A stretch of DNA of 64,000 nt, from NCBI RefSeq assembly GCF_003732265.1, contig NZ_MOBK01000009.1:1-64000 (forward strand), written 5' to 3'. The position numbers were made by a program, and so were the translations under genes. This DNA comes from Pseudomonas brassicacearum. Lineage in GTDB: Bacteria > Pseudomonadota > Gammaproteobacteria > Pseudomonadales > Pseudomonadaceae. The notes below the pieces were generated by a model. It was not told the DNA's origin, did not search any database, and worked only from the letters and a program-made list of their open reading frames with translations. Positions 25,561-33,063 of this stretch are shown here, piece by piece (positions within the stretch are counted from its first letter, which is position 1; the number at the start of each line of letters is the position of its first letter).

Positions 25561-25907
25561 CCTTCCCTACGTCACGACCGGGCGCATGAGGCGTCGGATC
25601 GTTATTGTCTGTTACATGGCTGCAAATCCTCCGCGTAGAATTGAACTACCGAGCATTCCTCGGTAGTTGGTTGGGACTGAGTTATCGACGCATCCCGCGC
25701 CGTCGGTTAATGGCACCGAACGCCCGGCCGGGAACCCGACCCTTTCAGGTGATGTGCGAGCATCGGGGTTGACGCTGAAGCACTCCGCTTTGCAATCACG
25801 GCGCTGGCATTGTCACAACGTCAACCCCGATGCCATCTCTATACGAGTTTCCCCAGAGAGATATCGGGCCATTTGCGTCTGGCTAGACGTGCACGGAGAG
25901 GGGTGTT
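25561..25907. other. 347-bp non-coding region with strong inverted repeats
   Basis: Contains a 10-bp hairpin (25644-25668, AACTACCGAG/CTCGGTAGTT) and a perfect 15-bp inverted repeat (GCATCGGGGTTGACG at 25760-25774 and its complement at 25819-25833) around a 44-nt centre. No credible coding frame on the minus strand. A plus-strand frame (25667-26041) runs through it but is antisense to the next gene and has no ribosome site. It may be a structured 3' UTR, a small RNA or a dispersed repeat. Confidence 0.55.
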
Positions 25908-26327
25908 TTATCCGGCGTCCTGAATGTCCGTCCATTCCTGACTCGATACGTTTTGGCTGTAAACGCCGCCGTAGAATGCTTCGCCGGGCCAGCAGATGGA
26001 GCCGCCGTAGTAACCGTTCGACTCATTACGGTAATCAATGATCATGTCGCCTTTGTCGGTGACGATTTTTGCCCCGTAGAACTGAAGGCATTCGTATTCT
26101 TCGTTGCTTATTGATGGCTTATCCAAGTCGAGCTCTTCGACTGCGCTGATCGTGAATGGGAAGCCAAGAGCTGGAAGCTCTACTGACTCAATCCATGTCT
26201 CAGAACAGCAATCTGCATCGACCTTAGCGATGAGGTTGTCGCCACTTTCAACGACAAAGAGAAGCGCCTTCTTGTCCTGCGCAATCTTCATCCCGATGAT
26301 TTTCTTGTCGATCAATTCATTGGTCAT
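25908..26327 (-). CDS. DUF7448-like phage protein
   Basis: 139 aa from the ATG at 26327. 'ELIDKKIIGMKIAQDKKALLFV', 'ADCCSETWIESVE' and 'ECLQFYGAKIVTDKGDMIIDYRNESNGYYGG' match the pattern I recall for the DUF7448 family found in phages and plasmids. No biochemical role is known. The leader upstream (26328-26568) is rich in hairpins. Confidence 0.65.
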   Translation of the reverse strand: MTNELIDKKIIGMKIAQDKKALLFVVESGDNLIAKVDADCCSETWIESVELPALGFPFTISAVEELDLDKPSISNEEYECLQFYGAKIVTDKGDMIIDYRNESNGYYGGSICWPGEAFYGGVYSQNVSSQEWTDIQDAG

Positions 26328-26568
26328 TGCTTTGTCTCGCTCAGTGGCTTTCGAATGCCTCCCGGGGTGTGAGAGGCATTTGTAAAGCCAGATGGCGATC
26401 CGGAAACAGCCAGAAGCCATCTGATATCCGGTCGCTCTCTACTGGAGGCAGCGACTGGGTGGTGCGTTAGCGGTGAGGTGATGTAGGTGGCCTCTTTGCG
26501 AGGAGTGTTGCTTCGTCCACATCCTTCTGCCCACTCAGCGAATGGGCAGAGGTGATGCCGGCTTAGAA
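26328..26568 (-). other. Hairpin-rich 241-bp leader between two left-operon genes
   Basis: Three inverted repeats are visible: AATGCCTC/GAGGCATT (about 26339-26364), AGATGGC/GCCATCT (about 26383-26412) and TCTGCCCA/TGGGCAGA (26527-26551). None is followed by a T run on the minus strand. No convincing gene. Confidence 0.45.
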
Positions 26569-26898
26569 TTAGAGGTCGATTGGTTCGCCGATCCGAACCT
26601 TGCGCTTTTCGCCGTTCGCAAAGTGCAGAACCGCTGTTTGTCTGTATCCGGACGCCGTGGATTCGGACAAAGGCTTGTCGTATTGAGTTGGAACATCAGC
26701 GCCATCCTCGTCACGCTCTGCGATATACCAACGCGAACCGCAACATTCACAGAATTCACCGTATTCCTCGGTAATCTGATACGCACGGGTGTTTGCCTCG
26801 TCGGCGTTCTCTGCCTGCACACAGATCAGGTGTGACACGTCATCATTGTCGATGAAGTAACCGCCTGAGTTGTTCTGATCGTAAGTGAACCACTTCAT
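26569..26898 (-). CDS. Phage 'YDQNNSGG' family protein (DUF7296-like)
   Basis: 109 aa from the ATG at 26898. 'MKWFTYDQNNSGGYFIDNDD', 'AENADEANTRA' and 'CECCGSRWY' fit a small family found in many phages, with a Cys cluster that may bind metal. Function unknown. Confidence 0.7.
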   Translation of the reverse strand: MKWFTYDQNNSGGYFIDNDDVSHLICVQAENADEANTRAYQITEEYGEFCECCGSRWYIAERDEDGADVPTQYDKPLSESTASGYRQTAVLHFANGEKRKVRIGEPIDL

Positions 26899-26994
26899 CT
26901 TATTCCGCTCCGTTATTCGGTTGTCATCCCGAAACGCCCTGTTGGCCAAGGCGCTTCAGTGATGTTCTCCGCAGTAATCCGCAACTGGCGTCGA

Positions 26995-27117
26995 TTACTG
27001 ACCATCACCAAATTGTTCTTCTAGCCGCGACCCTGTCCGCCAGAAAACTGCTTTCGGTGCTTTACGCTGCACACCCGGGTCAGTTGCCAACCCTCTGAAC
27101 CGTTGAGGCCGGTTCAT
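26995..27117 (-). CDS. First PL gene: possible 40-aa basic peptide
   Basis: 'MNRPQRFRGLATDPGVQRKA', ending 'QFGDGQ': seven Arg, two Lys. AAGGCAGCG lies upstream of the ATG at 27117. It is the first frame after the leftward promoter, the place of the Arg-rich N antiterminator in lambda, but no N-type motif can be claimed. The frame extends upstream to 27210, which is inside the promoter and cannot be in the transcript. Confidence 0.35.
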   Translation of the reverse strand: MNRPQRFRGLATDPGVQRKAPKAVFWRTGSRLEEQFGDGQ

Positions 27118-27181
27118 CGCTGCCTTGGAGCTGCGAACCTTTTCAGGCCCTGGCGCCTCGTTGTTCTGTGGCGTTGAACAG

Positions 27182-27210
27182 AATATAAGCGTGCTTATCC
27201 ATCCCGTCAA
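27182..27210 (-). promoter_or_regulatory. Leftward early promoter PL
   Basis: On the minus strand: -35 TTGACG (27210-27205), 17-bp spacer, -10 TATATT (27187-27182). The operator at 27185-27198 overlaps the -10 and spacer, so repressor would block it. Confidence 0.75.
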
Positions 27211-27223
27211 TAAGATTGCTTAT
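27185..27223. promoter_or_regulatory. OL operators (two sites)
   Basis: ATAAGCGTGCTTAT at 27185-27198 is a perfect palindrome and ATAAGATTGCTTAT at 27210-27223 an imperfect one; centres are 25 bp apart. They match the OR sites at 28362-28422. Confidence 0.75.
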
Positions 27224-27239
27224 ATATTTTTCGATAGAC

Positions 27240-27268
27240 GAAAAAAATCCCGCTCAGTGGCGGGATCG
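27240..27268 (-). terminator. Terminator of the cI operon
   Basis: On the minus strand GATCCCGCCACTGAGCGGGATTTTTTT: a GATCCCGC/GCGGGAT-type stem followed by seven T. It ends repressor-operon transcription before PL. Confidence 0.85.
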
Positions 27269-27282
27269 TTGATGCTAAAGGA

Positions 27283-27588
27283 CTATTGCATAATGGATTT
27301 CATCTTCTTCCTGCGCCTGAAATCAATGATCAGGGCAATGATTACGAGAATCCCCAGCAGGCCAGGAAGCGGGATTTCATCTTGGCTGACTGCCATCGCC
27401 ACGCTTATAGCCATAACCGCAAGGATGGCCAGATAGGCAGCCCGATAACCTTTAGCTAGCGGGAAATCCTCGGCTTTTTTGCAGTAAGGGCAGCTCACGC
27501 GCTGAAAGCCAAGGAATGTCCGCTTAGTGGCAGCCGTGGCTGGCTGTCCGCAAGACCTGCACGTGTAGTTGATTAGGGTCGATGCCAT
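27283..27588 (-). CDS. Zinc-ribbon membrane protein in the rex position
   Basis: 101 aa from the ATG at 27588, which has a strong GGAGGAATCAAA. The N-terminal half has two CxxC pairs (CRSCG and CPYCKK), a zinc ribbon. Two membrane segments follow (about 48-67 and 71-88), with a basic C-terminal tail 'DFRRRKKMKSIMQ'. It is co-transcribed downstream of cI and ends at the terminator before PL, the place of rexAB in lambda, so it should be expressed in the lysogen. A superinfection-exclusion role is inferred from position only. Confidence 0.75.
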   Translation of the reverse strand: MASTLINYTCRSCGQPATAATKRTFLGFQRVSCPYCKKAEDFPLAKGYRAAYLAILAVMAISVAMAVSQDEIPLPGLLGILVIIALIIDFRRRKKMKSIMQ

Positions 27589-27620
27589 TTTGATTCCTCC
27601 AGCCAGAAAGACCGGGCTGA

Positions 27621-28349
27621 TTATTTCCGACGCGGGGAGCGCCTTACAGTAGACCACCAGAAGACGCGCCCAAGCATGCGGATGTCTTCAGCGAACTGCT
27701 CGGCGGTCATAACCTCGTCAGGGAACTCTTCTGAATTCTCACTGCGGATCCTCACACTACCGCCGGGAAGGCGGTGCAAGTATTTCACCCTGAGCATGCC
27801 CAGCTGATTGAAGGCGTAGATCTCGCCATCGATGATTGAAGTGTCATCGAGGTCAAACCCTATCGCGGCGCCGTCCAAAATTAGGCGCTCCATGCTACGA
27901 CCCTTGATCCTGGCGCAAGCAGCGCTTTTTGCCTCGACGCCTGCCGCCTTCAGTGTGGCGCCGCTGAATCGAAGCTTTCTATCGGCAATTTCAACGACCT
28001 CAGACATACCTTGTCCACCCGCGAATTCAACCTCAGCAAAGTACGGGATTTCATACTCGTCGTCATCCAGTGATTCGCCTTCTTCCCAAGCTTCCATGTC
28101 CCCGAGCAGCTCAGCGTTTGCCTCGATGTGCGTCAGTCTTCCTTTCATCTCACCAATTCCATCAGATAGCCATATAGCACTAACTGAGCAAGCGTGCGCG
28201 ATCTTCGCGATGTGCGCGCTTTGGAGGTTCTTCCCGGTTTCGAGCTGGGAGATGACTGGCTGTTCGACGCCAACAAGCTCAGCGAGCTTCTTTTGCGTAA
28301 GCCGGGCGCCTTGGCGGGCCACTTTGATGCGGTTTGCGAGTGTATTCAT
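27621..28349 (-). CDS. cI: CI-type repressor with LexA-like peptidase domain
   Basis: 242 aa from the ATG at 28349; the frame upstream runs into the operators. N-terminal HTH (residues about 17-38, 'TQKKLAELVGVEQPVISQLE'). C-terminal S24 peptidase fold with Ser152 ('GRSME') and Lys189, and a candidate self-cleavage bond A110-G111 ('VEFAGGQG'). Cleavage on RecA activation would induce the prophage. It is transcribed leftward from OR. Confidence 0.92.
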   Translation of the reverse strand: MNTLANRIKVARQGARLTQKKLAELVGVEQPVISQLETGKNLQSAHIAKIAHACSVSAIWLSDGIGEMKGRLTHIEANAELLGDMEAWEEGESLDDDEYEIPYFAEVEFAGGQGMSEVVEIADRKLRFSGATLKAAGVEAKSAACARIKGRSMERLILDGAAIGFDLDDTSIIDGEIYAFNQLGMLRVKYLHRLPGGSVRIRSENSEEFPDEVMTAEQFAEDIRMLGRVFWWSTVRRSPRRK

Positions 28350-28361
28350 CTTCACAACGTT

Positions 28362-28422
28362 ATAAGCCCTCTTATCTTCTTGCAAATAAGCCTCCGCATC
28401 ACTAGGATATAAGCAGGCTTAT
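28362..28422. promoter_or_regulatory. OR operators (three sites)
   Basis: ATAAGC half-sites: 28362-28375 (ATAAGCCCTCTTAT), 28386-28399 (ATAAGCCTCCGCAT, one good half) and 28409-28422 (ATAAGCAGGCTTAT, perfect). Centres are 24 and 23 bp apart, close to the lambda OR spacing. Confidence 0.8.
28380..28408 (+). promoter_or_regulatory. Rightward early promoter PR (and probable PRM)
   Basis: TTGCAA (28380-28385), 17-bp spacer containing the middle operator, TAGGAT (28403-28408). TTGCAA is its own complement and also sits suitably as the -35 of a leftward promoter for cI, with TATAAC or TAACGT near 28357-28364 as -10 (15- or 17-bp spacer). The PRM assignment is less certain. Confidence 0.65.
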
Positions 28423-28437
28423 CAGGAGGGCTCTCGA

Positions 28438-28647
28438 ATGACCCCCATTGAACGACTTGTCGAGCACTTCGGCAGCCAGACCAAAACAGCAGCAGCGCTC
28501 GGCGTTTCCCAGGCTTCGGTCTCTTTCTGGGCAAACGGCATCACCCGTATGAGCGCAGACAAAGCATTCCTTGCTGAAGAGCTGACTGGTGGGTCGATCA
28601 CTGCAAGAGAACTTTGCGCCAACCCAAACCAATCCGCTGTCGCTTAA
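28438..28647 (+). CDS. cro: Cro-like / YdaS-type repressor
   Basis: 69 aa. 'IERLVEHFGSQTKTAAALGVSQASVSFWANG' is an HTH of the Cro/YdaS type. AGGAGGGCTCTCGA precedes the ATG. It is the first gene of the PR transcript, facing cI across the three operators, so a Cro role is likely. Confidence 0.88.
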   Translation: MTPIERLVEHFGSQTKTAAALGVSQASVSFWANGITRMSADKAFLAEELTGGSITARELCANPNQSAVA

Positions 28648-28677
28648 CCCCATTTCAATCGCGAAAGGAAACGACCG

Positions 28678-28866
28678 ATGTACGAAGACCCCAAGCACCT
28701 AAACCACAACGAAACAAAGGTTCGCCTGAGTGACGAGTACGACGAGTACCTGCGCGCCCTGGCGAAGATTCACGGGACGCAGAAAGCCGTACTGGCCCGG
28801 GAAATCCTCAAAGCCGCAATCCAGCAGATGACGGACGAGCTTACCCGGATTCAAGAGAAGGCCTGA
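28678..28866 (+). CDS. Ribbon-helix-helix-like phage regulator
   Basis: 62 aa. 'ETKVRLSDEYDEYLRALAKIHGTQKAVLAREILKAAIQQ' fits a CopG/Arc-type ribbon-helix-helix fold. It stands where lambda has cII. DNA binding is likely; its target is unknown. Confidence 0.65.
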   Translation: MYEDPKHLNHNETKVRLSDEYDEYLRALAKIHGTQKAVLAREILKAAIQQMTDELTRIQEKA

Positions 28867-28886
28867 AGGCCCTAAACGGAGGCTAC

Positions 28887-29132
28887 ATGCCTGAGAACCG
28901 AGACGATCTGTCCTTGAGACAGCTCGCTGATGACGGGGATATCGAGCTACTGCGGCAGGCAGCCGAAGCACTCGGGATTACACCGGAGCAACTGGCAAAG
29001 GAATTGATTGAGAAACACATCGTAGCAAGGACCAGACCCAAAACGATGTCAGGGACGATTCAACCATTCCGGCGACCGTACTCGCCAGCGAGAGCCAAGC
29101 CTGATGAGGGCCTGAAAAGTGAAGACACCTAA
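28887..29132 (+). CDS. Small early phage protein
   Basis: 81 aa. The helical N-terminal half ('LRQAAEALGITPEQLAKELIEKHI') resembles a small HTH or helical hairpin; the tail is basic and Pro-rich. A terminator follows 15 bp after the stop. Function unknown. Confidence 0.6.
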   Translation: MPENRDDLSLRQLADDGDIELLRQAAEALGITPEQLAKELIEKHIVARTRPKTMSGTIQPFRRPYSPARAKPDEGLKSEDT

Positions 29133-29143
29133 ATCGCAGACAC

Positions 29144-29172
29144 AAAAAACCCGCCTGGCCGGGCGGGTTCTT
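29144..29172 (+). terminator. Early rightward terminator
   Basis: AACCCGCC pairs with GGCGGGTT (29148-29169) around TGGCCG, preceded by an A run and followed by CTTC. It is in the place of lambda tR1. Readthrough to the replication genes implies incomplete termination or antitermination. Confidence 0.7.
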
Positions 29173-29207
29173 CAACAAACGTACTGCACTAAGTTCTGGA
29201 GCAAATA

Positions 29208-29393
29208 ATGCAGAACCTCAATGAATACGTCAACCCCCCCGTCTTTTTCTCGCATGCGCTCAGCTATCACCAGTCAGCAGCAATGTATGCGGCCAACATG
29301 GTTCGCTTCCAATACACCAAAGAATCCAAGACCAAGTTCCGCCGTGAATGCCTCGAGCATTTGAAAGCGTCCCTGAAAGGGGAATCGGTATGA
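29208..29393 (+). CDS. Small phage protein upstream of replication genes
   Basis: 61 aa, 'MQNLNEYVNPPVFFSHALSY', helical, basic C-terminus. Its stop overlaps the start of the replication initiator (ATGA). Function unknown. Confidence 0.6.
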   Translation: MQNLNEYVNPPVFFSHALSYHQSAAMYAANMVRFQYTKESKTKFRRECLEHLKASLKGESV

Positions 29394-30205
29394 GCAATGT
29401 CATCCAACTGAAATCGGCCGGGGGATTCACCCGGATGGACAACGATCTGTATGAGGCCCTCATTGGGGCTGACCTGTCAGGGCGAGAGTTACGTGTTGCC
29501 TTGGCTATTCACCGGCAGACAGCCGGGTACAACCTGGAGAGTGCGCGCATTGCCGCCTCCTACATTGCTCAGATGTCCGGCATTCATCGCGAAGACGTAT
29601 CGCGGGCCATCTGTGAGCTTATCCGTCAGCGCGTCATATACCGCACTGGAGGAAGCCGTAGCCCAATCGGTTTTGCACCGATCAATGAGTGGGCAATCGA
29701 CAAGAAAAACACCCATCAGAACAAGCCGAAAGAAGTGCCACAGTGTGGCGTTTCCACCACGTCCAATGTGGCGTTCTTACCACACAATAAAGACATAAAT
29801 ACAAATCTAACTGCTAACGCAGTTGTCGCCGCTGTCGCTGCGACCGCCGGAGTTTTGAAATCTGAACCGGAACAGCAGGTCACCCAGGAACCTGATCAAC
29901 CAGCTCCACCGAAAGCCGACCGCATCCCGTACGGCAAGATCGCCGAGATCTACAACACCGTGTGTGGCGAGCTGCTGCCCAAGTGCCTGAAGCTCTCGAC
30001 CAAACGCAAGAACCTGATCAAGGGCTGCTGGAACCTGGAGCTCAACGGCGTTCACCCGTTCCGCAAGGGTGAGTTCTGGACCCTGTACTTCACCGACTGC
30101 CTGAAGAACAAACACTGGACCGGTGATAACGACCGTGGCTGGACCGCTGACATCGAGTTTCTGACCAAGCAGGACAAGGTCCTGAAAGTGCTGGAGGCCC
30201 TATGA
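29390..30205 (+). CDS. Replication initiator, lambda O-like
   Basis: 271 aa from the ATG at 29390. The N-terminal winged-helix domain 'GFTRMDNDLYEALIGADLSGRELRVALAIHRQTAGYN' is the phage replication protein O domain that binds origin repeats. A Pro-rich linker and a C-terminal partner-binding part follow. It overlaps the helicase gene. The phage origin is expected inside or near this gene, but I did not identify clear iterons. Confidence 0.87.
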   Translation: MSNVIQLKSAGGFTRMDNDLYEALIGADLSGRELRVALAIHRQTAGYNLESARIAASYIAQMSGIHREDVSRAICELIRQRVIYRTGGSRSPIGFAPINEWAIDKKNTHQNKPKEVPQCGVSTTSNVAFLPHNKDINTNLTANAVVAAVAATAGVLKSEPEQQVTQEPDQPAPPKADRIPYGKIAEIYNTVCGELLPKCLKLSTKRKNLIKGCWNLELNGVHPFRKGEFWTLYFTDCLKNKHWTGDNDRGWTADIEFLTKQDKVLKVLEAL

Positions 30206-31605
30206 TTACCGATCGCCCACTGGTAGCGATGGAGGCCGAGTTCGGTGTGGTCGGCGCGCTGTTCATCAAGCCGGAACTCATCGAAACGATTGGCGCAACG
30301 CTCAGCCCGTCAGACTTCTACGACCAAGACGCCGCCGAGATCTACACGCTGATCCTCGCCGCTCGCTCTGCTGGCCGCCCAGCCGACCCGGTATCGATCG
30401 CCGACATCCGCCACGAACTCACCAGCGGCGAGCTGACACTGGTCCGCGCATCGGAGATTCATCTGGCGGTTCCCAGCGCAGCCAACGGCATCGAGTACGC
30501 TCGCATCGTGGTTGAGCGCGCCAAGGCTCGCAAAATCGCCGAGATCGGTCAGTCCATCATCGACATGGCCAGTCATGCCCGCCCACTCGCCGGGATCATT
30601 GCGGACGCTCAGGAAGCCGTCCTGTCACTGAACAGTGAAGACGACGAGCCGGACGTGATCACCCTGCGTGAGGCGCTTGGCCCGGTAGTCGACGAAATGG
30701 ATGCCCGTTTCAACGGCGAAGGCATCAACGGCCATGCAACAGGGCTTGTTGAGTTGGACAAGATCCTGCAAGGCCTGCGCGGCTCGCACGTCATCATCGT
30801 TGCCGGCCGCCCCGGTACCGGGAAAACAACGTTGGCCCTCGGCATCGCCGAAGAACTCACCATCCGCAACCACAAGTCCGCGTTGGTCTTCTCGCTTGAG
30901 ATGTCCGCGAAAGAGCTTTCCAAGCGCAGCCTTGCGTCGTCCTCGGCCGTGACGCTGGGGAACATCGACACCGGGCAGGCGATGGCGCACGACGAACAGA
31001 TCACCAAGATCAAGAGCGCCGTGAGCCGCATGCACACAGCCGACCTGCGCATCTGCCAGAAAGGCGGCCTGCCGCTCAGCCGCATCCGCAACATCGCCCG
31101 CTTCCAGCACAAGGCCAAGCCGCTTGACCTGATCGTCATCGACTACATCGGTCTGATCGCGCCTGAAGCTGGATCGCGACACCAGAACCGGAACCTTGAG
31201 CTTGGTGCCATCAGCCGCGGGCTCAAGGGAATGGCCAAGGAATTGAACGTGCCAGTCATGGTGCTGGCCCAGCTCAACCGCAGCATCGAAACCCGCGCCA
31301 GCAAAAAGCCGCAGATGTCCGATCTGCGCGACTCGGGCGAGATCGAGCAGGACGCCGACATCATCATCATTGCTCACCGCGATGCTGACTCTGAGCAAGG
31401 GCAAAACGGCGTCACTGAGCTGGACATCGTCAAGCACCGTCACGCCTCGGTTGGCCATTGCCTTGTCCAGCACCAGGGTGAGTTTGCGCGCTTCGTCAAC
31501 CATGCCGGGCAGCGCGAGCAACAGCAAGAACAACAACATCGCCCGCCAGCACCACGCAACAGCAAGTCCTTCCTCAACAACTTCAACCCGCAAGGAGGCT
31601 TCTGA
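30202..31605 (+). CDS. DnaB-type replicative helicase
   Basis: 467 aa. N-terminal DnaB domain (about 5-110), then a RecA-fold ATPase with Walker A GRPGTGKT (202-209), Walker B 'LDLIVIDYIGL' (about 310-320) and the DnaB signatures 'LEMSAKEL', 'VLAQLNR' and 'LRDSGEIEQDAD'. Compares with P22 gp12: the phage brings its own helicase. The stop overlaps the next start. Confidence 0.94.
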   Translation: MITDRPLVAMEAEFGVVGALFIKPELIETIGATLSPSDFYDQDAAEIYTLILAARSAGRPADPVSIADIRHELTSGELTLVRASEIHLAVPSAANGIEYARIVVERAKARKIAEIGQSIIDMASHARPLAGIIADAQEAVLSLNSEDDEPDVITLREALGPVVDEMDARFNGEGINGHATGLVELDKILQGLRGSHVIIVAGRPGTGKTTLALGIAEELTIRNHKSALVFSLEMSAKELSKRSLASSSAVTLGNIDTGQAMAHDEQITKIKSAVSRMHTADLRICQKGGLPLSRIRNIARFQHKAKPLDLIVIDYIGLIAPEAGSRHQNRNLELGAISRGLKGMAKELNVPVMVLAQLNRSIETRASKKPQMSDLRDSGEIEQDADIIIIAHRDADSEQGQNGVTELDIVKHRHASVGHCLVQHQGEFARFVNHAGQREQQQEQQHRPPAPRNSKSFLNNFNPQGGF

Positions 31606-31823
31606 TGGCCGACGAAATCGACATCGCGCAAGAGCGCATTGAGAATACCCTCGAAAACGCGCTTGCCCAGATCCCCCGTTACACCGGCATCAGCGCCACT
31701 GAGTGCGAGGAGTGTGGCGAGGAGATCCCGGAAGGCCGTCGCAATGCGGTCAAGGGCGTGAAGCTGTGCGTGGGTTGTGCTGAGCGGGTGGCGCTGGTGA
31801 AGCAGGGAGTGCGCAGAGCATGA
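31605..31823 (+). CDS. TraR/DksA-type C4 zinc-finger protein
   Basis: 72 aa. 'CEECGEEIPEGRR' and 'KLCVGCAER' form the four-Cys finger of the short TraR/DksA family, preceded by a helix. Such proteins bind the RNA-polymerase secondary channel; the effect here is inferred. Confidence 0.85.
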   Translation: MADEIDIAQERIENTLENALAQIPRYTGISATECEECGEEIPEGRRNAVKGVKLCVGCAERVALVKQGVRRA

Positions 31824-32332
31824 GCAATCAATTTTATTTGGCTGTTACAGCCGCCATCTTGTTCGGGTTCTGGGGTGGCTACATGTTCGGCTTCGGTAGA
31901 AGCAAGCTCATGGCGGCCGAAAATATCCTTCTAAACGAGGAGATTGACCGGCTGATCGAGGAGTTCGATAAGGCTTGGCGCCACGACCTGAACGACAAGA
32001 ACAACGTCCAGGTGCTGGCGGCCGAGGTCGCTCGCTTGGCTGCTCAACATAATGATTTGGTTCTTCGCAACAAGGTGTTGCGTGAACGTCCAGATCTACC
32101 AGTTGAACGGATTCAGTGCCACGACCAGGTCATGGCCGTGCAGGCGGCGAGCGAGACACTGCGAAAGGATGCTGAGCGGTATCGCTTCCTGCGTGAATGG
32201 TATGTGTTTGGCGATCTGCGTGTGAGTGCGGTCTTGGTCAATCTTCGCACTGGGATGAGCACACTCATGGATGGCGCTCTGGCTGATGCGACCATTGATG
32301 GGTACATGAGTCAGGAGCCCACCCATGACTGA
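31820..32332 (+). CDS. Membrane-anchored coiled-coil phage protein
   Basis: 170 aa. One N-terminal membrane segment (about 5-27) is followed by a long coiled coil (about 30-90) and a C-terminal part containing 'DAERYRFLREWYVFGDL', a motif common in phage proteins of unknown role. Function unknown. Confidence 0.7.
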   Translation: MSNQFYLAVTAAILFGFWGGYMFGFGRSKLMAAENILLNEEIDRLIEEFDKAWRHDLNDKNNVQVLAAEVARLAAQHNDLVLRNKVLRERPDLPVERIQCHDQVMAVQAASETLRKDAERYRFLREWYVFGDLRVSAVLVNLRTGMSTLMDGALADATIDGYMSQEPTHD

Positions 32333-32747
32333 GTTCTCGCTCCGCAGCCAGCAAGACGTAACCCGGATCATGGGCTACCTGCATGCGACCGACTTCACCA
32401 AGCCGAAGATGGTGGTGATCAAGGACGCCGATCGGTCGGGCGAACAGAACGCCAAGCTGCACGCCATGTTGACCGATATCGCCAAACAGGTTCGCCACGC
32501 CGACAAGGAATGGTCCGTGCTGATCTGGAAACGCCTCCTGACGGCCGCATGGCTGCGTGAGGCGGGCGATCAGCCGCAACTGATACCAGCACTCGACGGA
32601 CATGGCTTCGACGTCATCTACGAGCGCACAAGCAAGATGAGCGTGAAGCAGTGCGCGGACCTGATTACCTGGATCGAGGCGTTCGGCTCGGAGCATGGTG
32701 TGCGCTGGACGCAGAAGGATCATTGGGGTGGCCGCTATGACCAGTAA
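32325..32747 (+). CDS. ninB: NinB, recombination protein
   Basis: 140 aa. 'KNAKLHAMLTDI'-type core (here 'QNAKLHAMLTDIAKQ'), 'WKRLLTAAWLRE' and 'YERTSKMSVKQCADLITWIEAFGSEHGVRW' are typical of NinB (lambda Orf), which helps recombinases act on SSB-coated DNA. It overlaps its neighbours. Confidence 0.9.
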   Translation: MTEFSLRSQQDVTRIMGYLHATDFTKPKMVVIKDADRSGEQNAKLHAMLTDIAKQVRHADKEWSVLIWKRLLTAAWLREAGDQPQLIPALDGHGFDVIYERTSKMSVKQCADLITWIEAFGSEHGVRWTQKDHWGGRYDQ

Positions 32748-33063
32748 CTTCAAGTCGGGCGACATGGCCTTAATCGTCAATTCAGTGTGCGCAGAAAACA
32801 TTGGGAAAACTGTTCGGCTTGTGCAGTTTGTGCCGGTCGGAGGAGAGCCAAAAGTTGATGGAAAGATCTATACACCGCGCGAGCACCCAACATGGATTGT
32901 TGAGTCTATCGACGGGGCAGCTTCGCTTTTGTCTCCAAGGGTAACCACTGGTGAACTGATGCGCATCTCTGCAGGGCCTTGCCGGGAAGTATGGCTTATG
33001 CCACTGCGCGGCGACTTCGCCCCAGAGCAGCAGAAAGCCAAGGAGGCCGAGCCATGTCTCTGA
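32737..33063 (+). CDS. Phage protein of unknown function
   Basis: 108 aa from the ATG at 32737. 'FKSGDMALIVNSVCAENIGKTVRLVQFVP' suggests an SH3-like beta barrel. It overlaps ninB and ninG. Function unknown. Confidence 0.65.
   Translation: MTSNFKSGDMALIVNSVCAENIGKTVRLVQFVPVGGEPKVDGKIYTPREHPTWIVESIDGAASLLSPRVTTGELMRISAGPCREVWLMPLRGDFAPEQQKAKEAEPCL

Noticed and set aside
25667..26041. 124-codon plus-strand frame through the non-coding region of the left operon
   Set aside because: Runs antisense into the DUF7448-like gene, has no ribosome site, and covers the inverted repeat; treated as a structured non-coding region.
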